Shown here piece after piece: positions 44,134 through 52,211 of a stretch of 64,000 nucleotides of DNA. The notes under the pieces are model-generated. The model was not told the origin of the DNA. It saw only the letters and a list, made by a program, of their open reading frames with translations, and searched no databases. Source of the stretch: JADJYF01 sp965278995 (lineage in GTDB: Bacteria; Pseudomonadota; Gammaproteobacteria; Ga0077536); NCBI GenBank assembly GCA_965278995.1, contig OZ257136.1, positions 2,418,001-2,482,000 of the forward strand, given 5' to 3'. Position numbers and translations under genes: made by a program. The stretch's first letter is position 1; each line of letters opens with the position of its first letter.

Positions 44134-44925
44134 GTGTCTTTACCCGCTACTCAAGCCGCATCGGCGCGCGTCGGCGCCGAACCTGTCTTCGTCTTCGGTA
44201 CCGACACCGCAGGCAAACACGCGCAGGAAACCGCCGCGATCGCAGTCCGGCTGTTTGGTGCACAAGCCGGAACTGGCAGCGGACAGGTCGGCAATAGCTA
44301 TGCCATTCCGTGCCGCAACAGTGAACAGTCACTGCTGCCGCTGGCAGTTATCCGCAATTATCTGGACGGCTTGTTCCGCCATGCGGCCGATCGACCGGAC
44401 ACCGTGTTCCAGATCTCACGATTTGGTTGCGAGGTCGGCGGCTACCAGGATGCGGAAATGGCGGACCAGTTTCGCCGCGCGCCAGACAACGTGCACCTTC
44501 CTGGCACTTGGTCACGCGTGCTTGAGCCGAAACAACCCGTGCGCCTGCTGCTGTTCGATCCCGGCGCGCATCTGAAGGAACCGGACTGGCAGGAACAGCT
44601 CCGGCGCTATCTGGATTTGAACGTGCCATTGTGGAACGCGCCGAGTGTCGAACTCGTCAGCGTCGGTGCTGCGCGCACTATCGTCGCCAACGATCTGGCA
44701 GCCAAACAGCTCAAGTTGAAACATCGCGTGATCAGCGCAGACGATCAACGTTATGGACGCAATGCGCAACTGACAGCCGAGTACCGAGCTGTGTGGTACT
44801 CGACGCACGTGCTGTCGATTTTCGATTTTGATCAGACCGCCCAGCCACAACAGATCCGCATTATGACGACTGCGACGCGCGGCGGATTACTGGTCGATCA
44901 ACTCGATTCGAAGTTGATGGATTAA
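44134..44925 (+). CDS. Macro-like (A1S_2505-type) domain protein with extra C-terminal domain
   Basis: A 263-residue cytoplasmic protein. The N-terminal half (about residues 15-135) resembles a macro-domain-like family: VFVFGTDTAGKHAQETAA, GQVGNSYAIPCRN, LPLAVIRNYLDGLFRHA and FQISRFGCEVGGYQDAEMAD correspond to the usual FGSN-x-AG, GNSYAIPTK and GCGLAGY blocks. Several usual glycines are changed, so ligand binding may be altered. The C-terminal half (from about RLLLFDPGAHLKEPDW) is not recognised. GAGGG lies eight bases before GTG 44134; GTG 44128 is an alternative. Confidence 0.75.
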   Translation: MSLPATQAASARVGAEPVFVFGTDTAGKHAQETAAIAVRLFGAQAGTGSGQVGNSYAIPCRNSEQSLLPLAVIRNYLDGLFRHAADRPDTVFQISRFGCEVGGYQDAEMADQFRRAPDNVHLPGTWSRVLEPKQPVRLLLFDPGAHLKEPDWQEQLRRYLDLNVPLWNAPSVELVSVGAARTIVANDLAAKQLKLKHRVISADDQRYGRNAQLTAEYRAVWYSTHVLSIFDFDQTAQPQQIRIMTTATRGGLLVDQLDSKLMD

Positions 44926-44945
44926 CAGTCGAATCCACAGGCTCC

Positions 44946-46427
44946 TCAGCCAGTCAGGAACGGCAGGAAGATTACGGCGACCAGCGTGATGACGACGACC
45001 GATAGCAGATCGGCGACCAGGCCGGCACGCATCATCGTTCGAATATTGACTTTGCCGGTGCCATAGACAATCGCATTTGGCGGCGTGCCCACCGGCAGCA
45101 TGAATCCGCAGGATGCGGCCATCGCTGCCGGTGCCACCAGCGCCAACGGTGGATACGCCGTCGCCGCAGCCAGCGCGGCGAGTATTGGAGCAAACGTTGC
45201 AGCGGCAGCGACGTTCGAATTCAGCTCGGTCCAGAATACCAGCAGCACGGTGATGGCGAGTGTCAGCCAGAACAGCGGAAGGCCGGCCAGCGCTGTCAAC
45301 GACTGCGCGATTGCACCGGACAGCCCGCTGCTCTGGATCGCCGCAGCAAGCGCCAGCCCGCCACCGAACAATACGAGCACATCCCATGGCACGCGCTTCA
45401 GCGCTGCGGCTGTGAGCAGCGGTCCGCGATGGCTACCGCCAGCAGGAATGACGAACAGCAGCAGACCGGCAAGTAGCGCAATCCCCGTATCGTTCAAGGT
45501 CCCGAGACCAGGCAGTTTAACCAGCAGCGGACGGACTATCCAAGCCACCGCCGTGAGCACGAAAACTATGGCGATGCGTTTCTCCGCGACGCTCATGGCG
45601 CCCAGTTCCCGGAGCGCATCGGAAACGGCCTGCTGCGCGGCAGTCTGTGTGCCAAGTTCGAACGGCAGCGCATAGCGGACCAGCATGAACCAGCATGCCG
45701 GCAGCAGTAGAACGACTGTCGGAATGCCGAAAATCAACCACTGTGCAAAACTGACGGTGGTGCCGTAGTTTTCACGCATGAAGCCCGCCACGAGTGCGTT
45801 CGTTGGCGTGCCGACGAGCGTGCCGAGACCGCCGATGGTGGCACCGTAAGCAACACAGAGCACGATCGCGGCAGCGAAATTACGTTCGCTGGCGGTTGCT
45901 TCTCGCCCTGCCGGCGCGACGACTTCGGCAATCGACAACGCGACCGGAATCATCATCAACGTCGTCGAGGTATTGGAAGTCCACATGCTGACGAATGCAG
46001 TCGCTGCCATCATGCCGAGTACGAGCAGGCGGGGCCTGCCGCCAGCGCGCACGACAATCGAATAGGCGATGCGTTTATGCAGGTCCCAGCGTTCCATCGC
46101 AAGTGCGATCAGGAATCCGCCGAGAATGAGAAAAACTGTCGAATTGCCATAGCCACCGCCGACCGTCTCGAGGTCGCCAGCGCCGCACATCGGCAGCACG
46201 GTAATAGGCACCAGCGCGGTCGCGGCCAGCGGTAGTGCCTCGGTCGTCCACCAAATCGCCATCAGGACCGTCACACCGGCCGTGGTCCAGGCTGCTTGTG
46301 ACATTTCTGCCGGTGCGTCGGTCAGCAGCGCAATGCCCAGAGCGATGAGTCCAACGACAAAACCTCCCGTCTGCAGCGGGCTGCGATGCGCATTTGCGGA
46401 ATGGCGGCTTTCGATGTCATCGAGCAT
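44946..46427 (-). CDS. DASS-family (SLC13) sodium-coupled anion symporter
   Basis: A 493-residue transporter for di- or tricarboxylates or sulfate. Both signature sites are present: SNTSTTLMMIPVALSIAE with VGTPTNALVAG, and ELNSNVAAAATFAPILAAL with LPVGTPPNAIVYG. About 11 membrane segments and the N-terminal TTEALPLAATALVPI motif agree. The start at 46427 has GGAGGA nine bases upstream; the longer frame to 46604 lacks support. Substrate unknown. Confidence 0.92.
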   Translation of the reverse strand: MLDDIESRHSANAHRSPLQTGGFVVGLIALGIALLTDAPAEMSQAAWTTAGVTVLMAIWWTTEALPLAATALVPITVLPMCGAGDLETVGGGYGNSTVFLILGGFLIALAMERWDLHKRIAYSIVVRAGGRPRLLVLGMMAATAFVSMWTSNTSTTLMMIPVALSIAEVVAPAGREATASERNFAAAIVLCVAYGATIGGLGTLVGTPTNALVAGFMRENYGTTVSFAQWLIFGIPTVVLLLPACWFMLVRYALPFELGTQTAAQQAVSDALRELGAMSVAEKRIAIVFVLTAVAWIVRPLLVKLPGLGTLNDTGIALLAGLLLFVIPAGGSHRGPLLTAAALKRVPWDVLVLFGGGLALAAAIQSSGLSGAIAQSLTALAGLPLFWLTLAITVLLVFWTELNSNVAAAATFAPILAALAAATAYPPLALVAPAAMAASCGFMLPVGTPPNAIVYGTGKVNIRTMMRAGLVADLLSVVVITLVAVIFLPFLTG

Positions 46428-47026
46428 GCCGGGACTGTCCTCCGTTGGGGTCTGCAGGCACTGTGGGCAGTTTCGAGTCCGCGCACGGCGCGCCATTGTC
46501 GGTGGTCCGCTGAGGGACGTCACCTCGCCGCCAATGGTCGCGCGCGTCGCCAACCTATACTGCGCGCGGCTTTGACCCAAGGTCACGCCGACACAATTCG
46601 TCACTCGACGGGATGAGTCGCCGCAGGTTGGCGCAGCAGGCCATCAACCGGTTGATCCCGTTTTTGTAAAGCAGCGCTTACATCGCCAGGAGAACGGCGC
46701 GGATTACCGGCGCACGGCTGACCGCAACGCCAGGCTGTTTCTCGAGATATTCTCAAATAATTGATATTCTTAGTTTAATCTTAGAACTCAGAACCACTTA
46801 AGCCGCACACTCGGGGCCCCGAGCAGTCCGCGACGGACAATTCTCGCCTCGATTGGCCGTGCATGGCCGTCCAGAATTCTTACAGCGAGCCTGCTGAGAT
46901 TCAAAAGCTTAGAAAGCAACTTACTGAATTCATGAAACATTCCTTCATGGCCCACGACTTGCAATCGCAACCCTGATTCCGCCGAGACTGGCACGCATAC
47001 CAAAATACTTAAAGCGAGAAAACACG
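46428..47026. other. Intergenic region upstream of PEP-CTERM gene
   Basis: About 600 bases between divergent genes. The part nearest the PEP-CTERM gene is visibly AT-richer (46740-46800), with GATATTCT repeated at close spacing. It holds the sigma-54 site at 46948-46963. A minus-strand frame at 46788-47003 was judged spurious. No RNA gene is recognised. Confidence 0.5.
46948..46963 (+). promoter_or_regulatory. Sigma-54 promoter of PEP-CTERM gene
   Basis: TGGCCCACGACTTGCA matches the RpoN -24/-12 pattern TGGC...N...TTGCA, with exactly ten bases between the GG and GC elements. Transcription would start near 46974, about 53 bases before the ATG at 47027. PEP-CTERM genes are known to be controlled by RpoN and the PrsK/PrsR pair in several proteobacteria, which makes the site credible. 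Confidence 0.72.
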
Positions 47027-47593
47027 ATGAAATTGAAACGTTTGTTATTCATCTTCGCGGCCTTCGTCCTGGCCCCGTCGATCGCCCTGGCTGGCCCGAT
47101 CTTCAACATCAACCGCATCATCGGCATCGGCTCGGTGGTCGGCACGCTTGAAACGGATGGCACGATTGGCGTGCTGGGCTCGGCCAATGTCATCGGCTGG
47201 GATCTCCAGATCGATGACGGCGATGGCAATGGCCCGTTCAACCTGCTCTTCCCGGGTAACTCGAACCTGCTCGTCTCCGGTAGCATATTGAGCGCAAGCG
47301 CCACTGAATTGCTGTTTGACTTCAGCGGCTCCGGTTTCGCACTGTTCCAGAATCCCAACAACGGCAGCGGCATCAATTGGTGGTGCGTCGAAGGCGTGAA
47401 TTCGGGTTGTGCCGGCTCGGGCAGCAGCACCGAATCGGTCAACCGTTTTGGCTCGCCGACGTTTGTTACGCATGACGGTGTCGTCGTGCTGGGCACGACC
47501 GGCGATGTCGGCGTACCGGAACCGGCTTCTCTGGCCCTGCTCGGCCTCGGCCTGGTTGGCTTCGGCGCAACCCGCCGGGCGCGCCGCGTCTAA
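47027..47593 (+). CDS. PEP-CTERM sorting domain protein
   Basis: A 188-residue exported protein. Signal peptide LLFIFAAFVLAPSIALA; C-terminal tail VPEPASLALLGLGLVGFG then ATRRARR, a textbook PEP-CTERM tripartite signal. The middle is Gly/Asn/Ser-rich with a WWCVEGVNSGC pair of cysteines, probably a beta-rich surface domain. It is processed by an exosortase not in the window. The promoter is a sigma-54 site and an intrinsic terminator follows, so this is a single-gene unit. Confidence 0.92.
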   Translation: MKLKRLLFIFAAFVLAPSIALAGPIFNINRIIGIGSVVGTLETDGTIGVLGSANVIGWDLQIDDGDGNGPFNLLFPGNSNLLVSGSILSASATELLFDFSGSGFALFQNPNNGSGINWWCVEGVNSGCAGSGSSTESVNRFGSPTFVTHDGVVVLGTTGDVGVPEPASLALLGLGLVGFGATRRARRV

Positions 47594-47617
47594 GCGGATC
47601 GGTCTGAGCTGAGAATG

Positions 47618-47648
47618 ACTACGGCGGCTCCGGCCGCCGTAGTTTTTT
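47618..47648 (+). terminator. Rho-independent terminator
   Basis: A 10-bp GC-rich stem (ACTACGGCGG, 47618-47627 with 47634-47643) followed by six T residues lies 25 bases after the PEP-CTERM stop codon. Confidence 0.88.
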
Positions 47649-47691
47649 GTGTTCCCGGATAGCAGACCTTGAGGGCAGCGTCGTCAGTTTC

Positions 47692-48651
47692 CTACCGACG
47701 GCTTGCCTCACCCAGTTCGCCTGCTATCCCTGCCAGAAAATCAAAGGTACGCTGAAAAGCACCGTCGTCGACTTCGGCAATCGCCGCATTGAAATCAGTC
47801 ACGCCGAGATCGCGCAGGCGCAGAAGCGCCGAACGCAATACGTGCTCGTTGCCGATGATGCCGATATCGTGCGGTTGGGTTAGTCCCTCGCGATCGAGCA
47901 TCGCCCGGTAACTCGGTAACTGGCCGTAAATCGACAGCGGCCCGGCGAGGGTCTGACGCGCGCTATCAACTTCGTTGGTCAGAACGATGGGAAAGCCGGC
48001 AATCACACGCGGGCGCTTGCGTGCGCCGGCGGCGGCCGTGATGTTCTTGATGATATGCGCTTCGAGCGTCTTCGGACCGACCATCCAAGTGCTCGTACCG
48101 TCGGTGAATTCACCGGCCAATTTGAGCATCTCAGAGCCCAGTGCGGCCACCACCACCGGCACGGTAGTGGCGCCAGCGGCGCCAACCGAGAGCCCGGTGA
48201 CGCGATACTGCTCACCGCTGTAATTGACGACCTCGCCCCGCAACAGCGGCATCAGCACTTCGAGATATTCGCGCATGTGCCGCGCCGGTTTGGCGTAGGA
48301 CATGCCCAGCATGTCCTCGATCATGACTTTGTGCGCCAAGCCGATGCCGAGCACAAAGCGATTGTTGCAGGCTGCCGCCGCGGTCACCGCCTGCTGGGCG
48401 ATGGCGGTCGGGTGCCGCGGGTAAGTGGGAGTGACCGCCGTGCCGACTTCCAGCGTGCGCGATTCGCGCCCGGCAATCGCCATGGTCATGATTGCATCGA
48501 GCGAGAACACGTTGGCCATCCACAGCGTGTTGAGCCCGGCTTGCTCGCATCGGCGTGCGAGTTCGGAGATTTCGTCGACGGTCGTCGTACGGCCGATATC
48601 GTTGACGTCGTTACTGCGGGCGCGGGCGCCGCTCATGATGCCTATTTTCAT
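47692..48651 (-). CDS. LLM-class F420-type oxidoreductase
   Basis: A 319-residue luciferase-like enzyme. Motifs are LARRCEQAGLNTLWMANVFS, SRTLEVGTAVTPTYPRHPTA and NRFVLGIGLAHKVMIEDMLG. AAGAGGAG precedes ATG 48651. The third-type ending VTDFNAAIAEVDDGAFQRT is normal for the group. It converges on the PEP-CTERM gene, with the terminator between. It is the fifth LLM gene in the window, with an unrelated immediate context. Confidence 0.9.
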   Translation of the reverse strand: MKIGIMSGARARSNDVNDIGRTTTVDEISELARRCEQAGLNTLWMANVFSLDAIMTMAIAGRESRTLEVGTAVTPTYPRHPTAIAQQAVTAAAACNNRFVLGIGLAHKVMIEDMLGMSYAKPARHMREYLEVLMPLLRGEVVNYSGEQYRVTGLSVGAAGATTVPVVVAALGSEMLKLAGEFTDGTSTWMVGPKTLEAHIIKNITAAAGARKRPRVIAGFPIVLTNEVDSARQTLAGPLSIYGQLPSYRAMLDREGLTQPHDIGIIGNEHVLRSALLRLRDLGVTDFNAAIAEVDDGAFQRTFDFLAGIAGELGEASRR

Positions 48652-48819
48652 TGTGCTACTCCTCTTGATTACCAGGAAACGCCCGGCTGCGCTTGCCACA
48701 AGCCGCGCCGCAACTCAGCGCCTTTCGCCATATTTTTCAAGGGAGTTACGCCGATTCAAAATAGCGAGCGCTAAACGCTGCCAGGGAATTATCAGGGAAT
48801 ACACTTAGTAAACGCCAGG

Positions 48820-49074
48820 TCAGTGCGAGAAACGAGCACTCTGGTTGGACGCAGCTTCCACCGGCGGCGTCCGATGCAATGCTTCCGAAAGGACAGCAAC
48901 GAGTTCCGCCTGTGTGTGAACATCAATCTTCACGAAGATTTGCTTGAGCACAAAGCGGACCGTTTCATACGTCATTTCCATCCGCGTCGCGATTTCGCGC
49001 AGTGTTCGACCCAATACCAACAACGCAGCGACGCGAGCCTCCGACAGTGAGAGCGAAAATAACGCCTGACTCAA
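48820..49074 (-). CDS. Stand-alone LuxR-type HTH protein (possibly truncated)
   Basis: An 84-residue protein that is almost only a LuxR/GerE DNA-binding domain: LSLSEARVAALLVLGRTLRE, then RMEMTYETVRFVLKQIFVKI and DVHTQAELVAVL. It starts with TTG, directly after an in-frame stop, with GGAGA about ten bases upstream. Usual LuxR proteins carry a sensory domain; here none is present, so it is either a short regulator or the end of a broken gene. The palindrome at 49139-49156 is a candidate binding site. Confidence 0.75.
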   Translation of the reverse strand: MSQALFSLSLSEARVAALLVLGRTLREIATRMEMTYETVRFVLKQIFVKIDVHTQAELVAVLSEALHRTPPVEAASNQSARFSH

Positions 49075-49138
49075 ACTAATTGGTCTCCGGAGAAGCCGGC
49101 GCGATTCAGTACCGTAGTGCGCGCGTGATTACCCAAGT

Positions 49139-49156
49139 ACCTCCCAATTGGGAGGT
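49139..49156. promoter_or_regulatory. Lux-box-like 18-bp perfect palindrome
   Basis: ACCTCCCAATTGGGAGGT is a perfect inverted repeat with the ACCT...AGGT ends of lux-type boxes. It lies 65 bases upstream of the LuxR-type HTH gene (minus strand) and about 197 bases upstream of the PEP-CTERM gene at 49353, between the two divergent genes. Autoregulation or control of the neighbour is possible. Confidence 0.55.
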
Positions 49157-49352
49157 GCTCCCATCGCAACCCGCTCAATATAGTAGGCACACCGACGAGA
49201 AAATGTCCGCCTCGTATCGTATCCCGAGGACGATTTTTGCCGATTAGTTATCGTCGGCCGGCGATTATTGTACAGAGAAGAACTGCAGGTGCCGGGCGGT
49301 TGGCGCTGCACGGTTATGCGATGTCACATTACCTAACATGGAGGAGTTGGAC

Positions 49353-50078
49353 TTGAATAATCGCATCGCGACTCATAAAGCAACTGACGCAATCGGTTTG
49401 CCGCTTGTTATGCTCGCGCTACTGGCGGTGGCGTTCTCCGCGAACGCGAGCGTCATCTATAACTATAGCGGGAAGAATTTCGCGGGAATCGTCGACGTTC
49501 CCGAAGTGCTGGGTCAGTACACGACATCGATGCACATCGATGCAAGCTTTACCTTGAGCGCCTCTCTTCCTGCAAACTTGGCAGGCGTCGATTACGCTGG
49601 GCTGGTCGATGCGTGGTCAATCAGCGATGAGCGCAATTCAATGTCTAACCTGACGCATGGACCGTTGGATAATCTATACATCGGCTTGCAAACTGACAGC
49701 GTCGGACAAATTACATCGTGGCGGGTCAGTGCCGCCATCTTTGATTCAACAGCTTCTGGTTTCATGAATAGTGTTGGGCTTTACTGGGATCCCACTTCGC
49801 AACAGGGTTACGACCAGGGGTCGGCGCAGATCTGCGTGGTGTCCCCGCCAGCTGGCTGCGACTTTTACTCCGATTATGGTTTTAACAATTACGGCGCGAA
49901 TCTGCAGCCAACTGGCTGGACTTTCCGCGAAGTGTCAGACGAGGTCGGCGTGCCCGAACCCTTATCAAGTACCTTGGTTTGTGCCGGATTCATTGCAACA
50001 GGCGTGACTCGACGTCGGCGCCGTTGTTCGGCGGCGCTCCGTCAAACGGCCGCCGCGTTTGCTGAAACGACGGCCTGA
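49353..50078 (+). CDS. PEP-CTERM sorting domain protein
   Basis: A 241-residue exported protein. The start is placed at TTG 49353 because GGAGG lies eight bases upstream; the ATG at 49338 would put that site inside the gene. The signal peptide is GLPLVMLALLAVAFSANAS. The C-terminal VPEPLSSTLVCAGFIATG then VTRRRRR is a PEP-CTERM tail, followed by an unusually long cytoplasmic extension (CSAALRQTAAAFAETTA). The middle is rich in Ser, Tyr, Asp and Asn. Confidence 0.87.
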   Translation: MNNRIATHKATDAIGLPLVMLALLAVAFSANASVIYNYSGKNFAGIVDVPEVLGQYTTSMHIDASFTLSASLPANLAGVDYAGLVDAWSISDERNSMSNLTHGPLDNLYIGLQTDSVGQITSWRVSAAIFDSTASGFMNSVGLYWDPTSQQGYDQGSAQICVVSPPAGCDFYSDYGFNNYGANLQPTGWTFREVSDEVGVPEPLSSTLVCAGFIATGVTRRRRRCSAALRQTAAAFAETTA

Positions 50079-50158
50079 TTCACTGGTGAATATACAGCCC
50101 CCGTACTCCGGAATTTGCATTCAGATATTTGCTTGCGAGGCCGTGCATCGTAGCTACT

Positions 50159-50181
50159 GAGCTGCCTCTGGGAGGCAGCTC
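50159..50181. terminator. Hairpin between PEP-CTERM-type genes
   Basis: A perfect 9-bp stem (GAGCTGCCT / AGGCAGCTC, loop CTGGG) at 50159-50181, 80 bases after the upstream gene and 29 before the next. There is no T-run, so it could equally be a 5' untranslated-region structure for the downstream gene. Confidence 0.45.
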
Positions 50182-50209
50182 AATTAATCGAAATTTCGCG
50201 GAGAGCAAT

Positions 50210-51103
50210 ATGAAAAGCGGAATAGACATTGGCATCGTCCCGCAGCATTCAATAAGGCGCATCGGCCTTCTATTGGTTGCAGCGGCCGAATTGTGCGGGC
50301 TCATCTATTCGAGCAATGGGATGGCACTTGAAGTTGCCTCGCAGTCGCAAGCTCACGAAGACGGATTTGGGGTATACGACGGCCTTGAACCATCTGGCCT
50401 GTCGATCGCGTCGACTTCGGCGGTCAATGCGGGCCCACACAGTAGCACCGCCGCCTGGTCAACCGTCGACGCGAGAAGCGGTACTCTTCGAGGATTTGCA
50501 TCCGTGCACGTGACTGACCCGGCGTATAGGGCGGGTGCCGTTGCGTACGGTTCGATGAGGGAAATTATCACGATAGGGCTGCCGGACGGCCCGATAGCTC
50601 CTGGAAACTACAGCATCAACCTGTTGATGCCATACGATTTTCAGATTGTCGACGGCAACTCCGGCGGCTCCTTCTTTTTGGCATTAAGCCTCCGTCGATG
50701 CGAAAATGTGGACTGTACCGAAGGCTACGCAGTCCACAGCTATGCGGGATCTGCTGAGGGGTCGTCGGTAGTCGACAGCGAGTTAGTTGCCAGCGTACCA
50801 ATCGATTTTATCCACACGACCTACGAAGTGTTTACCTGGTTTCAGGCGTACGTCAACGCGGGATTTCCCTACGGAGGTACGGACAGAATGGTCGATTTTT
50901 CAAGCACAGCCACTTTAAGTCTGAGTTTGCCCGAAGGGTTTACTTACACTGCGCTGTCACCGGATTTCTTGAACCCGGTTCCGCTGCCTGGTGCTCTATT
51001 GCCTTTCACTTTCTCTTTGTTGTGCTGTGCGGTGGCTATGCGGCGGAGTTTAGGAAACAAGGCCACCTCAACTGGGTATTTCCCCATTTCCACGGGCAGT
51101 TGA
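50210..51103 (+). CDS. Exported protein with VPLPA-CTERM-like tail
   Basis: A 297-residue secreted protein. The start at 50210 has GGAGA six bases upstream. The signal region is RRIGLLLVAAAELCGLIYSS. The C-terminus VPLPGALLPFTFSLLCCAVA then MRRS is a VPLPA-type sorting tail, with an extra 18 residues after the Arg cluster. The middle (beta-rich, with paired Cys in RRCENVDCTEG) is not recognised. It is the third CTERM protein within 4 kb. Confidence 0.85.
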   Translation: MKSGIDIGIVPQHSIRRIGLLLVAAAELCGLIYSSNGMALEVASQSQAHEDGFGVYDGLEPSGLSIASTSAVNAGPHSSTAAWSTVDARSGTLRGFASVHVTDPAYRAGAVAYGSMREIITIGLPDGPIAPGNYSINLLMPYDFQIVDGNSGGSFFLALSLRRCENVDCTEGYAVHSYAGSAEGSSVVDSELVASVPIDFIHTTYEVFTWFQAYVNAGFPYGGTDRMVDFSSTATLSLSLPEGFTYTALSPDFLNPVPLPGALLPFTFSLLCCAVAMRRSLGNKATSTGYFPISTGS

Positions 51104-51297
51104 GTTCAGGGATCACTTGGGACAAACCGTTGCACTGCAAACGCTACCGGCCGGTGGGTGAAGCCAACCGAGCCCAGGCCGCAAACGTCAAGATGGGCGG
51201 GCCGCCGGGAATGCATCGAGTCATTTATTCATCAGCGCAAGCGATCATCCGGTACCCATATTGTGCATAGCTTCTTACGGCGATCCTGATAAACGCT

Positions 51298-52122
51298 CTA
51301 CACGGTGATATTCCGTAGTCTCGCTTTTACTCGTTCGGAAGCTCGCGCAAGCGAGCCACGCATGTTCGACGGAGTATTCGAAGAATCGAGATAGGTGCGC
51401 CCTTCGAATATAAAAAACGAGAATACGTTATTTGAAAATCCATGGAACATTTCGTCGTCGGCTGTTGGCTTTTCGTCTTTTAGCGAGGGATCTCCAGCAA
51501 CAATTCGCATTAATCGGGCATTACGTTTATCGGGTACTTGCTCACATATATATCGACGTATCCAAAATGAAGGGCGCATTCCGACTTCATTTTCATTGCA
51601 TTGACCGCGTGCGACAAAATAGATGGGGTCATCAATCCCATCCTTGTTGACGTCAATTCCCCGGGGAATTTTCCACATACTAATCAGGCTCAGTGCGAGT
51701 TCGACTGTGGAATCTTGTAGCGGCGGTTTTCCATACACTGCGCGCGCGTGTATCGCTTTCTTTTCGCGATCACCAGTAACGACGACCGGCGGGCGACTTA
51801 TTCCAGCAGATTTGTCTGAGAACCAACGGAAACTTCGCAGGCCTTTGCCGTTTTTAATTGCGTACTCTTGGGCTTCGAGATAGGCGACGTACGGCTCGCA
51901 CACTGGGGTCCCATTTCCGAACTCCAACGTTAGATCTACTTTACTCAACTGGTCGGCTTTAGTGTGTTTAAATGCAACAAGTGTGAGTCTGGGTGGGTCG
52001 GAGAGGTTCTCGCGCGTGATCGGCGCCAAGTCCGTAGCATCATAGGCAGAGCAATCGCGATTGTTGCGGCGCCGCTTTGACGACATCGCTGCCATCTCTA
52101 GACGAACAGAAAGGAAAGGCAA
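51298..52122 (-). CDS. Hypothetical protein with an EF-hand-like loop
   Basis: Up to 274 residues with three possible starts (Met at residue 1, 10 or 13); none has a strong ribosome site. I do not recognise a family. A calcium-loop-like DVNKDGIDDPIYF sits at about residues 156-168, followed by FVARGQCNENEVGM. No signal peptide is obvious. Base composition is lower in GC than the upstream genes, as in the rest of 51-56 kb. A hypothetical extracytoplasmic or cargo gene is possible. Confidence 0.68.
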   Translation of the reverse strand: MPFLSVRLEMAAMSSKRRRNNRDCSAYDATDLAPITRENLSDPPRLTLVAFKHTKADQLSKVDLTLEFGNGTPVCEPYVAYLEAQEYAIKNGKGLRSFRWFSDKSAGISRPPVVVTGDREKKAIHARAVYGKPPLQDSTVELALSLISMWKIPRGIDVNKDGIDDPIYFVARGQCNENEVGMRPSFWIRRYICEQVPDKRNARLMRIVAGDPSLKDEKPTADDEMFHGFSNNVFSFFIFEGRTYLDSSNTPSNMRGSLARASERVKARLRNITV

Positions 52123-52211
52123 TATATGGACTCAACGATAGCCGCCGGCTCTTGCGCAATGTGCCGCGCGTATTCGTTAATGATCTCTGGTCGCCGCTTG
52201 GAGTCTACGGT

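Noticed and set aside
46788..47003. 71-residue minus-strand frame upstream of the PEP-CTERM gene
   Set aside because: It overlaps the sigma-54 promoter and 5' untranslated region and has no ribosome site.
46991..47007. TGGCACG close to the PEP-CTERM gene as the -24 element
   Set aside because: The first half is perfect but no TTGC follows at the right spacing (CCAA instead); the site at 46948 is better.
50084..50098. Second possible sigma-54 promoter before the gene at 50210
   Set aside because: Only the GG and GC pairs match; the surrounding TGGCA and TTGC bases do not.
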